The notes: generated by a model not told the origin, from the sequence alone. A DNA stretch of 64,000 nt from DATAUD01 sp036501665 (GCA_036501665.1 DASXZW010000068.1:1-64000); one strand, 5' to 3'. Shown: positions 42,073 through 52,077, counted from the stretch's first letter. Made by a program: numbers and translations.

Positions 42073-42979
42073 TTTTATTTTGACGTTCCAAGGCCATGTC
42101 AATCATTCGCTGGCAGAGCTGAGGAAAATTGATCCCCGCCACCCTTGCCGCATCCGGGAACAAGCTTATGTCCGTCATCCCGGGCAGTGTATTCACCTCA
42201 AGCACAACCGGCTCCGTGCCGTTTTTCACCATGACATCGACACGCGCAAAATCCCGACCGCCAACGGACCGGAACGCGGCCAATGCGGCGTCTTGAATTT
42301 GTTTTGTGGTGGCGGCATCAAAACGTCCAGGGCAATGGTGAGTCGCTGCGCCCGGACTGTATTTGTTGTGATAATCAAACGAGCCTTTGTGGACTTCGAT
42401 TTCCAGCACCGGCATCGCGCGGTCGCCGAGGATTGCCACTGTTGTCTCAGGCCCTTCGATTTTTTCTTCCATCAAGACGCGGGAATCAAATCGAAACGAT
42501 TGCTCCAGCGCGGCATCCCATTGATCAACACTATCGACGAATTGCAAACCGAGGCTTGATCCCTGGCAGACCGGCTTCAGGATAACGGGCGGTCTCCAGC
42601 CATTCGGCCAGGGCGCTTTTGGCCTGTCAAAAACTTCGTAGCGCGCCGTGGGAACTCCCGCTGCGACAAAACGTTGTTTACTGAGAACCTTGTCAAAGGC
42701 CAGCCTGCTGGCTTCCGGGCCGCAGCCGGTGTAAGGCATTCCGAGCTTTTCCAATTGTTCCTGCACTGTTCCGTCCTCGCCGTAAGGACCGTGCAACGCC
42801 AGAAAAACAACCTCGGTCGCTGCGGGCAATTCCCAGGTCGGCTCACGCGGATCGAGTTGATGAACCGTGTGGCCCAGCGAACGCAAAGCCTTGACGGCAG
42901 CCGCGCCGGAACGAAGCGACACTTCGCGTTCGCCGGACGGTCCACCGAGCATGACGGTGATATTTAAGTGGCGGTTCAT
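42053..42979 (-). CDS. ddl: D-alanine--D-alanine ligase
   Basis: This 308-residue ATP-grasp enzyme has LGGPSGEREVSLRSGAAAVKAL, LHGPYGEDGTVQEQLEKLG, VILKPVCQGSS, and the Mg/phosphate region VLEVNTLPGMTDIS. It makes D-Ala-D-Ala for the peptidoglycan precursor. It overlaps murB by 4 nt and ftsQ by 20 bp. The DdlB-type position next to murB and ftsQ is usual for dcw clusters. Confidence 0.93.
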   Translation of the reverse strand: MNRHLNITVMLGGPSGEREVSLRSGAAAVKALRSLGHTVHQLDPREPTWELPAATEVVFLALHGPYGEDGTVQEQLEKLGMPYTGCGPEASRLAFDKVLSKQRFVAAGVPTARYEVFDRPKAPWPNGWRPPVILKPVCQGSSLGLQFVDSVDQWDAALEQSFRFDSRVLMEEKIEGPETTVAILGDRAMPVLEIEVHKGSFDYHNKYSPGAATHHCPGRFDAATTKQIQDAALAAFRSVGGRDFARVDVMVKNGTEPVVLEVNTLPGMTDISLFPDAARVAGINFPQLCQRMIDMALERQNKNVSLAF

Positions 42980-43890
42980 TCGCCAATGATCTCCACTTCC
43001 GTGCGCAATTCGATGCCGCGTTCGGCCAGCGCTTTGGCCTTGATGAATTCGATCAGCTCAAGCACTTCTGCCGCAGTGGCCGAGCCTTCGTTGACAATGA
43101 AATTTCCGTGAACTTTGGAAACGGCAGCCCCGCCGCGCCGTACGCCTTTCAACCCAAGTTCGTCGATCAGCTTTCCGGCGGGAATTGTTTTCGGGTTCTT
43201 GAAAATGCAACCAGCGCTCGGTTCCTTGGGCTGAGATTGCCAGCGCGTATTATTATATTCCTTGGAACGATTTGCTATCGCCGCCGGGGAATCAGGCCGA
43301 CCGCGAAATGTCGCTTCGAGGAGGATTTTAGTTTTGAAGAGCGGACAAGAACGGTATTCAACCGGAACTTCTGCGGCGGGCAGCGTCAATACGTTGCCTT
43401 CGCCATCCATGAACCGCACTTTCGTCACGACTTCAAAAGTCGCGCTGCCCATCGCGCCAGCGTTCATGCGAATCGCGCCGCCGACGCTACCGGGAATGCC
43501 ATCGAGAAATTCCATGCCTCCAAGGCCAAGCTGGCGAGCTTTCGCCGCAACAGCTTTCAGACGCGCCCCGGCACCGCAACGCAATTCAGGGACTTCCGCG
43601 TGAATTGCCGAAAACGAAGGATGCGTCAGGCAAATGACAACGCCCCGAATGCCGCCATCTCGAACCAGCAAATTGGAACCGCGACCAATCAAAAGCCAGG
43701 AAACATCTTCGCTGGCACAACATTCCAAAACTGCGCGCAATTCCTCCTCCGAAGACGGCTCAACATACACGTCCGCAGAGCCGCCGACACGCAAAGTCGT
43801 GTGTCGTGAAAGCGGTTCGTCCGGGCGCATGAGAGCGTTCGGTATCCGCGCTTTGAGAAGCTGGAATAAGTTGCCGCAGCAGGTCATCAC
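42976..43890 (-). CDS. murB: UDP-N-acetylenolpyruvoylglucosamine reductase
   Basis: This 304-residue enzyme has FAD-binding LIGRGSNLLVRDGGIRGVVI, GIPGSVGGAIRMNAGAMG and catalytic-end SAGCIFKNP (Ser proton donor), and a C-terminal VHGNFIVNEGSATAAEVLELI. The SAGCIFKNP plus the short middle domain are type IIb-like. It reduces the enolpyruvyl group to UDP-MurNAc. murC, normally its neighbour, is absent; murG lies 1 bp upstream. Confidence 0.94.
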   Translation of the reverse strand: MMTCCGNLFQLLKARIPNALMRPDEPLSRHTTLRVGGSADVYVEPSSEEELRAVLECCASEDVSWLLIGRGSNLLVRDGGIRGVVICLTHPSFSAIHAEVPELRCGAGARLKAVAAKARQLGLGGMEFLDGIPGSVGGAIRMNAGAMGSATFEVVTKVRFMDGEGNVLTLPAAEVPVEYRSCPLFKTKILLEATFRGRPDSPAAIANRSKEYNNTRWQSQPKEPSAGCIFKNPKTIPAGKLIDELGLKGVRRGGAAVSKVHGNFIVNEGSATAAEVLELIEFIKAKALAERGIELRTEVEIIGE

Positions 43891-43891
43891 G

Positions 43892-45067
43892 TTAGCAATT
43901 CAGCACCCCGATCCTTGGCGTCTTGAGTTTCATGGCGGAGGCCCGCGCCGATTCCGGTGATTCGGCATCCCAGTTCAGAATTTTTTCCGCGATGTCCGCC
44001 GCCGCGCCCGGCGTATCCCACGAGGCCAGTGCCCGCTGCATTGAGGACCGTTTCAATGTGTCGCGCAACAAATCCAAAATCTCGCCAGCCAATTGTCCGC
44101 CAGTCGCCGTTTCCTGCTGCAACATCCGAGCTGCGCCGCTCTGCACAAAGGCGCGGGCGTTGAAGTATTGATGATTGTCAGCGGCGGTCGGATATGGGAT
44201 TAGCACACTCGGCAATTGCCGCGCCGCAAGTTCCGCCAGTGATGATGCGCCTGCCCGGCTCAACGCGACATCCGCCGCCGCAAGCGCAATTCCCATGTCA
44301 CCGTAAAAATCATGCACTTCCGCATGTACATTCCTGGCAGAATAACCGGCCCGAACCTTTTCGAGATCGCTTTTCCCGGTCAAATGGATGAACTGCAATC
44401 CCGGCATCGCCTCTGTCAATTGCGGCAGTATTTCAAGGACGAGATTGTTTAATTTTGACGCTCCCTGACTTCCGCCCATGACCAACATCGCTGGCGATTC
44501 ACCCGACAGCCCGATAGCTTGACGCGCCTCGCGAGCGGTTAGCGGCGTTCGGAATTGCGGGCGCACCGGCATTCCGGCCACTTGCGTCCGTCGCGCGCGC
44601 AACCCGGCGGCAGCCGTTGGAAAATAGACAAACGCGCAATCAACGAATGGAGCCAGCCAGCGGTTTGCGCGGCCGGGAATGCTATTCGCTTCGTGCAGGA
44701 AGGTTTTCGCGCCGCTGCGTCGTCCGGCCAGGACCGGCGGAGCGCTGGTGAAACCGCCCATTGCCAGAACGCACTTCGAACGACGCCGACGAAAGTGCGC
44801 GCGCGAAACCCGAAACGACTTGAGAAATCCCCAGCAAAATCCGGCAAATCGCATCCCGACCCAACCAACAGCAGGCAAGGTGACAATTTCCATTCCCGAA
44901 ATCGACTTTACCGCCTGTTGATCGACGTCTTTCGGGGAAATCATCAGCGTGACGTCACAACCGCGCGCGCGCAATTGCTCGCCAACCGCAACCCCCGGAA
45001 ACAAATGTCCGCCGGTGCCGCCACAGGCGATTGCAATCGCAGGAGGTTGTCGCGCCAGTTCAGGCAT
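43892..45067 (-). CDS. murG: Undecaprenyl-PP-MurNAc-pentapeptide GlcNAc transferase
   Basis: From ATG 45067 the protein has 391 residues (in-frame TTG 45091 rejected). AIACGGTGGHLFPGVAVGEQL is the N-terminal glycine loop; VMGGSQGASKLNNLVLEILPQL and DVALSRAGASSLAELAARQLPSVLIPYP match the GT28 C-terminal nucleotide site. It forms lipid II at the inner membrane. The ATG overlaps the last codons of ftsW by 8 bp. Confidence 0.94.
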   Translation of the reverse strand: MPELARQPPAIAIACGGTGGHLFPGVAVGEQLRARGCDVTLMISPKDVDQQAVKSISGMEIVTLPAVGWVGMRFAGFCWGFLKSFRVSRAHFRRRRSKCVLAMGGFTSAPPVLAGRRSGAKTFLHEANSIPGRANRWLAPFVDCAFVYFPTAAAGLRARRTQVAGMPVRPQFRTPLTAREARQAIGLSGESPAMLVMGGSQGASKLNNLVLEILPQLTEAMPGLQFIHLTGKSDLEKVRAGYSARNVHAEVHDFYGDMGIALAAADVALSRAGASSLAELAARQLPSVLIPYPTAADNHQYFNARAFVQSGAARMLQQETATGGQLAGEILDLLRDTLKRSSMQRALASWDTPGAAADIAEKILNWDAESPESARASAMKLKTPRIGVLNC

Positions 45068-46241
45068 GGGATGCCTCCGGGATGGCTTCAAACGGGTTTA
45101 TTTTCTTCTCGACAGTCTGGACGGCATACCGCGCAATGCTCAGAAGAAATCCAATGGAGACCAGCATCAGCAGCAAGTTGGAGCCGCCGTAACTGATAAA
45201 CGGCAGCGGCATTCCTTTGTTGGGCAATAAGCTGGTCACAACTCCCATATTGATAAACGCCTGCATGCCAATCATGAAAGTGATGCCGGTGCCCAGCAAC
45301 AGGCCAAAAGTGTCATTCGACCGACGGGCGATGCGGATTCCGCAAGCCACCAATGCGATGAACAGCACCAGCACGGCCAGCGTGACAACCAGTCCCAATT
45401 CCTCACCGATAATTGAAAAAATAAAGTCCGTGTGATGCTCTGGAATGAAATCCAGCTTTTGCCGACCGTTTCCCAGTCCTCTGCCGAACAATCCACCCGA
45501 ACCGAGGGCGATCATTGCTTCGTAAGCCTGGTACCCGACACCCTGTTTGCTTTCCTCGGGATGAATCCATGCCATGATTCGGCGCAAGCGCATTGGGTCA
45601 TGCATGAACGACAACGCCAATCCGCCAACCAGCAACACCGCCGGTCCAATCAAAAGAGTGAGTCGCGCACCGGCCAGGAAAAGCAGAACGCCGCAAACCG
45701 TCATTAGAAGCATTGAACAACCGCGGTCCGGCTCAAAGAAAATCAAGGCAATGACCGGAATCACTACACATGCGGGAATCAAAAGCCCTTTCTTGAATCC
45801 TGCCATCTGCCGTTGAAAGCGTTCGCCGTAGGAGGCGAGAAAAAGAACCAGCGCCAGTTTTGCAAATTCTGACGGTTGAAAGATCGGTATGATTCTTAAA
45901 TTAACCCAACGCCGACCGCCGTTGCGCATGACCCCGATTCCTGGAATGAACACCAGTATCAGCAGTATCGCCGTTGCACCCAGAAGCCAGGGCGAAATTT
46001 TCTTGAATCGCCGGTAATCAGTCGAAGCAATCACCACGCAGGCGATCAGCCCCAGGCCGCACCATATTAATTGCGAGATCAGGTAGCTGGCGCCGACGGG
46101 ATGGTTTTGGCCAAGGGAGGCCTTGCCGACTTCCATGTTCATGCTCGAACTGTAGAGCATGACCATCCCCAACCCGGTCAGGACAGCCACACAAAAAATC
46201 AAAATGGTTGTGGCCCATTTCATCTCGCGTGGGCGGGACAA
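45060..46241 (-). CDS. ftsW: Septal peptidoglycan glycosyltransferase FtsW (SEDS)
   Basis: This 393-residue protein has about ten membrane helices. SEDS landmarks: VGASYLISQLIW, NGGRRWVNLRIIPIFQPSEFAKLALVLFLA, QAYEAMIALGSGGLFGRGLGNGRQKLDFIPEHHTDFIFSIIGEELG, and GMPLPFISYGGSNLL. It polymerises glycan chains with FtsI. The neighbour upstream is a LysM gene rather than murD. Confidence 0.95.
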   Translation of the reverse strand: MSRPREMKWATTILIFCVAVLTGLGMVMLYSSSMNMEVGKASLGQNHPVGASYLISQLIWCGLGLIACVVIASTDYRRFKKISPWLLGATAILLILVFIPGIGVMRNGGRRWVNLRIIPIFQPSEFAKLALVLFLASYGERFQRQMAGFKKGLLIPACVVIPVIALIFFEPDRGCSMLLMTVCGVLLFLAGARLTLLIGPAVLLVGGLALSFMHDPMRLRRIMAWIHPEESKQGVGYQAYEAMIALGSGGLFGRGLGNGRQKLDFIPEHHTDFIFSIIGEELGLVVTLAVLVLFIALVACGIRIARRSNDTFGLLLGTGITFMIGMQAFINMGVVTSLLPNKGMPLPFISYGGSNLLLMLVSIGFLLSIARYAVQTVEKKINPFEAIPEASHA

Positions 46242-46291
46242 AGGGCGTCAGGCGGAGGGTTGCCTGACGCCCGTCCCCACTTAATATAAAC

Positions 46292-47170
46292 TTAGTTGGC
46301 GCCTGTTGAAGGAGTGGAAGCCGCCGAGACCGGGCCCGGCGCGGGATTCAATGCGGCGGAAGCGGGAATCGGTTCCGCGCCAGCAGGCTTTGGAGCCGGC
46401 ATTTTCAATTTCTGACCGACACGGATGCCAGTGGTCTTGAGATCGTTCAAAGCCATGATTTTCTTATAGCTGGTGCCATGCGCATGCGCGATTTTTCCGA
46501 GCGTATCGCCGGATTTGACGACGTAGGTTGAACCATCCGAAGAGGCTTCAGCGCCAGAGGCAGCCGAGGATTCAGAAGCGGTCTTCGAACTGGAAGCGGA
46601 CGATGCCAATGCGCCGGTTGAGGCGGGGATTTGCAATTTCTGCCCGATCTTGAGCCTCTTTGCGTTAATCCCGGGATTAGCCTCCATTAAAGAGTGAAGG
46701 GAAACCGAATTACGCTTCGCGATGGCCGCCAGCGTGTCACCCTTGGCAATCGCATAGTCTCCGGAAATTGCCACTGTTGGAGCGGCTTGAACTGTGGCGG
46801 GTATTGCTGCCATGGGAGCAGAGGTGACAGGCGCAGAAGGATTCGACTGGGATGACGGAAGTTGCACGGCAGGCAACGTTGACATTGCTTGATTCGAGAT
46901 CGAGCTGGCGGTGGTTATCGGGGACATTGCCGGCTCAGGAGCAGGCATCGCAGGGGTGTTTGTGAGGGATGCAGATGTCGTATCGGTGCCTGCTGAAACC
47001 AAGCCGGGGTCTTTGGCTGTTTCCTTGGCAGTGTCCTTGCACCCTTGCAGCAGCATGCCGCCGATGAGAACGACGTGGACCGTTACAATCATCAGGACTT
47101 TGAAGTAGAGACTGGATTTTCCGCGTTGGGGCTGTGTGCCCTGCGGTACGAATGGACTGGGAATATTCAT
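46292..47170 (-). CDS. LysM-domain protein with N-terminal membrane anchor, in the dcw cluster
   Basis: This 292-residue protein has a cytoplasmic Pro/Gln-rich start, one membrane segment (VLMIVTVHVVLIGGMLLQGC) with a lipobox-like LLQGC, and a Ser/Thr/Ala/Pro linker. Two LysM domains follow: one at about 133-178 (YAIAKGDTLAAIAKRNSVSLHSLMEANPGI), the other at about 214-258 (YVVKSGDTLGKIAHAHGTSYKKIMALNDLK). A Pro/Ala tail ends it. LysM binds GlcNAc-containing glycan, so it probably sits at the septum or wall. It lies between mraY and ftsW, the place where murD is usually found. A 398-bp gap precedes it, so it may start a new transcript running through ftsW to ftsZ. Confidence 0.85.
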   Translation of the reverse strand: MNIPSPFVPQGTQPQRGKSSLYFKVLMIVTVHVVLIGGMLLQGCKDTAKETAKDPGLVSAGTDTTSASLTNTPAMPAPEPAMSPITTASSISNQAMSTLPAVQLPSSQSNPSAPVTSAPMAAIPATVQAAPTVAISGDYAIAKGDTLAAIAKRNSVSLHSLMEANPGINAKRLKIGQKLQIPASTGALASSASSSKTASESSAASGAEASSDGSTYVVKSGDTLGKIAHAHGTSYKKIMALNDLKTTGIRVGQKLKMPAPKPAGAEPIPASAALNPAPGPVSAASTPSTGAN

Positions 47171-47568
47171 AATTGCGCGCTGAGTTTAATGTTCTTGAGG
47201 TGTTGTGTTTACTTTTTGCGCCGGGGTTTTCCCTCAAAAAACCCCGAAGCAAAGCGAAAATATCTGCTAAATCCGCCGTTTTATTCTGAAATTCGTTCTG
47301 TGCTCACTGCCTGTCATTTTTCCATTTCCTGCATCTTGTGGCTTTTCATCGCCCTGCCACAACCTATTGACCGCCGCGACCCTCAAACCGATCCAAGCAA
47401 GACTTCACCCGCCTGGGAGTGTTTTGAAAAAATCATCAACGCTCGAACAAGCTGGTGAAAATACGGATACGCCGCTTAGAAACAGGTCTGCTCTTGTTTC
47501 TAGTCCCGTTTGTAACAACGTTGCCCGTACCTTGCAAGCGGGAAAGTGATGTTGCTTGTAAATTTTTT
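47171..47568. other. 398-bp gap inside the dcw cluster
   Basis: No gene is recognised. Two hairpins are visible: CGGGGTTTT/AAAACCCCG (47222-47246, 9-bp arms) about 50 bp before the LysM gene, and AGAAACA/TGTTTCT (47478-47501) after mraY. Neither has a proper T-run. The gap is where murD would be expected, but no Mur-ligase motif is found in any frame. Confidence 0.6.
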
Positions 47569-48723
47569 TCATCGGATCTTCAAAGTGCTCAACGCGACCA
47601 CCGCGCACAGCACGCACAGGATGTAAAAGCGCGTCACAACCTGTGTTTCGTGCCAGCCGAGTTTCTCAAAATGATGATGCAGCGGCGCCATCAGAAAGAC
47701 CCGCCGGCCGGTTCCATATTTTCGTTTGGTGTATTTGAACCAGCTTCGTTGGATGATGACTGAGCAAGCTTCCGCGACAAATACGCCGCCCGCCAGCGCC
47801 AGAACCAGCGGTTGATGAATCAACACGGCAACCATTCCCAGCACTCCGCCCAAAGCCAGTGAACCGGTGTCCCCCATGAAAACTTGCGCCGGATGGCAGT
47901 TAAACCACATGAAACCGAGGCTGGCCCCGATCATCGCCGCGCAAAAAACCGTCAGTTCGCCCGCGCCGGCAACGTGCGGGATTTGCAGGTAGGCCGCCAT
48001 TTTGGAATTGCCCGCGACATACGTCAATACAAGGAACACAAACGACACTATCGCCGTGCAGCCGATGGCCAGGCCGTCCAACCCGTCGGTCAAATTGACT
48101 GCATTCGAGCTGCCGACAATTGTGAACGCTGTCAAAAATATGCCGATGGCGGCCCCAATGGAACCGTTCGCGATGGGATACTTGTAAAATGGAACCATGA
48201 CCTGGCTTATCAGCGCGCTGGTGGAAGGGACGTGCCAGAGATATAAAGCAACGAATGCGGCTAAAATCCCCTGAATCCAAAGTTTGATGAACTCCTGCAC
48301 TCCCTTGCTGTTTTGCTGGGTGATTTTTGCGTAATCGTCCAAAAAGCCCAATCCACAAAGCACCACCACCGTCAATAAAATCAGTTGAATCAGCGTGTTC
48401 CACTGCGCCCACAAGAGCGTCGTCACGTCCAATACCAGGACGATCATCAACCCGCCCATCGTCGGTGTGCCGCGTTTTCCTTCGAGGCGCGCTTTGAGAT
48501 TGCCCGCCTCGGCTGCGCGGTCATCGTAGTCTTGACCGAACCGTGAAGTCTTGAGCCAGCGAATCATCCGCGGTCCCAGCCACCAACTCAGCGTTAATGC
48601 CGTCACCGCCGCCCCGGCCGTGCGAAAAGTGATGTAACTGAACAGCCGCAACGGAGACAATATCGCTCCCGCCGTCGTGCCTTTGGCCAGCGACAGGATG
48701 TATTGGCTTGCGTAAAACAGCAT
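47569..48723 (-). CDS. mraY: Phospho-N-acetylmuramoyl-pentapeptide transferase
   Basis: This 384-residue protein has about ten membrane helices. GTPTMGGLMI, GFLDDYAKI, NAVNLTDGLDGLAIG, and the catalytic FMGDTGSLALGG and MAPLHHHFEKLGW regions are all intact. It makes lipid I. murF ends 1 bp before its ATG. Confidence 0.96.
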   Translation of the reverse strand: MLFYASQYILSLAKGTTAGAILSPLRLFSYITFRTAGAAVTALTLSWWLGPRMIRWLKTSRFGQDYDDRAAEAGNLKARLEGKRGTPTMGGLMIVLVLDVTTLLWAQWNTLIQLILLTVVVLCGLGFLDDYAKITQQNSKGVQEFIKLWIQGILAAFVALYLWHVPSTSALISQVMVPFYKYPIANGSIGAAIGIFLTAFTIVGSSNAVNLTDGLDGLAIGCTAIVSFVFLVLTYVAGNSKMAAYLQIPHVAGAGELTVFCAAMIGASLGFMWFNCHPAQVFMGDTGSLALGGVLGMVAVLIHQPLVLALAGGVFVAEACSVIIQRSWFKYTKRKYGTGRRVFLMAPLHHHFEKLGWHETQVVTRFYILCVLCAVVALSTLKIR

Positions 48724-48724
48724 A

Positions 48725-50122
48725 TTAATGACGGTTGCAGGCGCAGCCGCCGCGCAAAACTTCGGAGATCCGTTCCAGTCGCATCGAGCGGGACGCCTTC
48801 ACGAGCACCATGTCGCCGGGACGGGCAAATTCCTTCACCGCTTGCGCCGCTGGTTCGACTTCCGCGATTTCCACAACGCTTTGGAATCCACGGTCACGAG
48901 CAGCCTCAGCGATCTGGCTCGCATGGCGGCCAATGGCATAAAGACGGTCAACATGTGATTGGGCCACACGACGGCCCACTTCAACATGAGCAGCACGAGA
49001 GCAGTCACCCAGTTCCGCCATGTCACCAAGCACTGCCACACGACGGCCCCGGCACGGAAGTTCCCGAAGCGTTTGCAGGGCGGCCAGCATGGAATCCGCG
49101 TTGGCGTTGTAACAATCTTCAAGCACCCCGATGCCTCCCGGTGTGCAAAGTTGAAGACGCATTTTTGCAGGAACGCATTCCGCAAGACCTGTCTCAATTT
49201 CCCGACGGCCAAGCCCCATTTCCGCGCCAACCGCGATTGCCAGCAGAGCGTTGATGACCTGATGCCGGCCGAGAAGATTGATTCGGTATTGGCCCGAAAT
49301 GCTTCTGTAACGGCAATCGACCCGGAAAGTCACGCCGTCTTCGTTCACAACAATATCGCTCGCCACGCAGTCGTTGCTGCGATCCATTCCAACGTTCACG
49401 ACCCGCGCGCGAGTGCGCCGGGCCAGGATTTCGCTCCAGGGATTGTCGCCGTTGAGAAAGAGAACGCCATCGGATGGCAAAGCCTCGCCGATGGCGCCCT
49501 CCTCGCGTGCCACGCCAACCAGGTCGTGGAAAAATTCGAGGTGTTCGCGTCCAATATTGGTAATGACACCAAAACGCGGCTGGATCATTTCGAGAAGCGG
49601 CTTGAGCTCGCCGGGATGATTCGTTCCCACTTCCAGCACTGCGGCTTGATGCGCTGGCTCCAAACGCAAAAGCGTCATGGGCACGCCGACATCGTTGTTG
49701 AAGCTGGACTCGCTCCAGAGCGTGGACTTTTTTTGGCGCACGATTGACGCGATCAATTCCTTGGTGGTCGTCTTGCCGTTCGATCCGCCAACGGCAATCG
49801 CCGGCACATCGAACGCCCGCCGATAAGCCGCGCCCAAGCGACCTAACGCCCGCCGGGTATTATCAACGGTGATAACAGCGCAACCTTCAAATCCCGCAGG
49901 CAGCTTGTCGCGCTCGACGACGACTGCCGCAACACCAGCGCTCGCCGCGTCCGCCAAATAGGCATGGCCGTCAAAGCGTTCGCCTGTCAAAGCAAAAAAC
50001 AAGTCGCCCGCCTTTGCGTGGCGGGAATCGGTGGAGACTTGCGTTACAGTAAGGCCGGGCGAACCGGTGAGCAGCCGGCCCTGGGTTGCGGCGGCAATTT
50101 CGTTCAAAGTGCGGGGTTCCAT
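48725..50122 (-). CDS. murF: UDP-MurNAc-tripeptide--D-Ala-D-Ala ligase
   Basis: This 465-residue Mur ligase has the ATP loop AVGGSNGKTTTKELIASIV, TNIGREHLEFF, and EDCYNANADSMLAAL (family Asn/Asp residues). The N-terminal MurF domain begins with LNEIAAATQGRL. It is the only Mur ligase in the cluster: murE is missing between ftsI and murF, which are 2 bp apart. Confidence 0.95.
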   Translation of the reverse strand: MEPRTLNEIAAATQGRLLTGSPGLTVTQVSTDSRHAKAGDLFFALTGERFDGHAYLADAASAGVAAVVVERDKLPAGFEGCAVITVDNTRRALGRLGAAYRRAFDVPAIAVGGSNGKTTTKELIASIVRQKKSTLWSESSFNNDVGVPMTLLRLEPAHQAAVLEVGTNHPGELKPLLEMIQPRFGVITNIGREHLEFFHDLVGVAREEGAIGEALPSDGVLFLNGDNPWSEILARRTRARVVNVGMDRSNDCVASDIVVNEDGVTFRVDCRYRSISGQYRINLLGRHQVINALLAIAVGAEMGLGRREIETGLAECVPAKMRLQLCTPGGIGVLEDCYNANADSMLAALQTLRELPCRGRRVAVLGDMAELGDCSRAAHVEVGRRVAQSHVDRLYAIGRHASQIAEAARDRGFQSVVEIAEVEPAAQAVKEFARPGDMVLVKASRSMRLERISEVLRGGCACNRH

Positions 50123-50124
50123 AT

Positions 50125-52011
50125 CTACTCCTGCTTAATTACATTGTTCTTGGAGCTGCGATCCATGCTCCGTGGCGCCACGGCAGCCGTCAGCGTCGTA
50201 GAAGGTGACGGCGGTTCAATCTGCAAGTCTGGTTTCAAATTCAAATAATTGGCAGAGCGCTCGGCGATGGCATGAAACACCGGCGCCGCAACCAATCCTC
50301 CGTAATGACCGTCTTTAGGCTCATCCATGAGCACCATGATGCAAAGTTCGGGATCATCAGCCGGGAAGAATCCGATGAACGACGAATAGAATTTGCTGCC
50401 ATATTTGCCGTTCTCGGCTTTCTGGGCGGTGCCGGTTTTTCCCGCAACTGTGTAATGATCGAGATGAGCGGCGACGGCGGTTCCTTCCTTGGTCGGAACA
50501 GTCTTGAGCGCTTTCACCATGTCATGGATGGCTTCAGGACCCGCGACCCGCCGGACCGCCTGCGGTTGATATTGCGCCACCACCTTTCCATTGCTGTCTT
50601 CCAGCCGGCTCACGAGCATCGGGCGCATCAGAACGCCGTTATTGGCAATGGCAGACATCGCCATGGCAATTTGCAAAGGTGACACGGTGACGCCCTGTCC
50701 CATCGGAATTTGCGCAATGGAAACCTTGTACCAGTTCGTGAGAGAATGAACCACTCCCGTTGTTTCATCCGGCAACGGAATGCCGGTCCTTTCGCCAAAG
50801 CCGAAATTATGAATGTATTGGTAAAGCTCCTCCTCCCCAAGTTTGATGCCGATCTTCGCCGCGCCGATGTTGGAGGATTTCGTGATGATGCTTTGCACCG
50901 ACAACAACCCAAATGGCAGATGGTCGTGAAGGGTGTGTTTGGCATAGAAAAAATGCCCGTTTTCGCAGTCAAATATATCGTTAAGCGTCACCAGGCGACG
51001 GTCCAGGCCGCCGGTGACCGCAACAATCTTGAACGTCGATCCCGGCTCGTAAGAGTCCGACACCGAGCGGTTTATCAGGGCCTGCAAAGGCGATGCGCCG
51101 GGGTGATTCGGATCAAAATTAGGCAGCGTGGCCATCGCGAGAATAGCGCCCGTCCGCGGCTGGACCATGATGCAGGAGGCGCTGATCGGGTGCTGTTTTT
51201 CCACTCCGACGGCGAGTTCGCTTTCGACAATATTCTGCAATCCTTCGTCGAGGGTCAGCACCACATTCAAGCCATCGCGGGGCGCAACATCCTGATCGCG
51301 ATAGGCGACGATCTCGCGATGTTTCTTGTCCATTTCCGTCACTCTCCAACCCGGGATGCCGCTGAGGGTCAGGTTGAAAGACTTTTCGATGCCAGCCAGC
51401 CCGGATTGCAGTTCATCATTCGATACAAATCCGATGACATGCGACGCGAGACGTTGTCCGGGATAGACGCGAATCTGGTCGTCGTCGGGAAAAATTGCTT
51501 TGGTGCGTAGATTAGCGACGAATTGTTGGTCGCGCTTGGAAAGCTTCGATTCATTGATCCCCAAATTCAATGTGGCCATGCTTTGCTGAATTCGGTTCCA
51601 GGTTTCCAGGGGAACTTTTCGTTTCAGCACGACGTATTTGGAATAATTCGTCTTGCCATCGACCTCGTGAAGACGCGGGACTAGGCGTTCGGCAACTTGC
51701 GCTTCATCCATTTGCAGCAACGGCGCGAGAGCATGCGCAACCGCCGCGCGACAACCGCCAATGAGCGTCGGGTCGGCGCAAACCACCTTTGCCGGTTCGC
51801 TTGTGGCGAGCGGTGTGTGACGGGCATCGAGAATCTGGCCGCGCATCGGCTGGCGCTGAATCTTGCGGACCGTATTTTCCTCCGCCAGTTGCAGGAGATG
51901 GTCGTGTTGAACCACCTGCAGATCGACGAGACGGCAACCAAGCGCCAGGAGGGCCAGGCCCAATAAGCCTGCCATCCAGTTCAGTTTTCGATATTGCGCC
52001 GCCGCATTCAT
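50125..52011 (-). CDS. ftsI: Septal penicillin-binding protein (FtsI/PBP2-3 type)
   Basis: From ATG 52011 the protein has 628 residues: one N-terminal membrane helix (LNWMAGLLGLALLALGCRLVDL), a PBP dimerisation domain (about 55-230), and a transpeptidase with STFK (about 320), SSN and KTGT motifs. No PASTA repeats follow. It crosslinks septal peptidoglycan together with FtsW. A TTG at 52026 adds five residues. It lies between ftsL and murF; murE is absent here. Confidence 0.94.
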   Translation of the reverse strand: MNAAAQYRKLNWMAGLLGLALLALGCRLVDLQVVQHDHLLQLAEENTVRKIQRQPMRGQILDARHTPLATSEPAKVVCADPTLIGGCRAAVAHALAPLLQMDEAQVAERLVPRLHEVDGKTNYSKYVVLKRKVPLETWNRIQQSMATLNLGINESKLSKRDQQFVANLRTKAIFPDDDQIRVYPGQRLASHVIGFVSNDELQSGLAGIEKSFNLTLSGIPGWRVTEMDKKHREIVAYRDQDVAPRDGLNVVLTLDEGLQNIVESELAVGVEKQHPISASCIMVQPRTGAILAMATLPNFDPNHPGASPLQALINRSVSDSYEPGSTFKIVAVTGGLDRRLVTLNDIFDCENGHFFYAKHTLHDHLPFGLLSVQSIITKSSNIGAAKIGIKLGEEELYQYIHNFGFGERTGIPLPDETTGVVHSLTNWYKVSIAQIPMGQGVTVSPLQIAMAMSAIANNGVLMRPMLVSRLEDSNGKVVAQYQPQAVRRVAGPEAIHDMVKALKTVPTKEGTAVAAHLDHYTVAGKTGTAQKAENGKYGSKFYSSFIGFFPADDPELCIMVLMDEPKDGHYGGLVAAPVFHAIAERSANYLNLKPDLQIEPPSPSTTLTAAVAPRSMDRSSKNNVIKQE

Positions 52012-52077
52012 TTTAAGGTCAGCCAACCACTCGCGCCGTTCGGATCCTCCTTCCGAACAACGCGAGCGGCGGCCAAA

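Noticed and set aside
47222..47246. CGGGGTTTT/AAAACCCCG as an intrinsic terminator
   Set aside because: No U-run follows on either strand; kept only as a hairpin.
47171..47568. Possible remnant of murD between mraY and the LysM gene
   Set aside because: No Mur-ligase motif (GTNGKTT-type loop) is readable in any frame.
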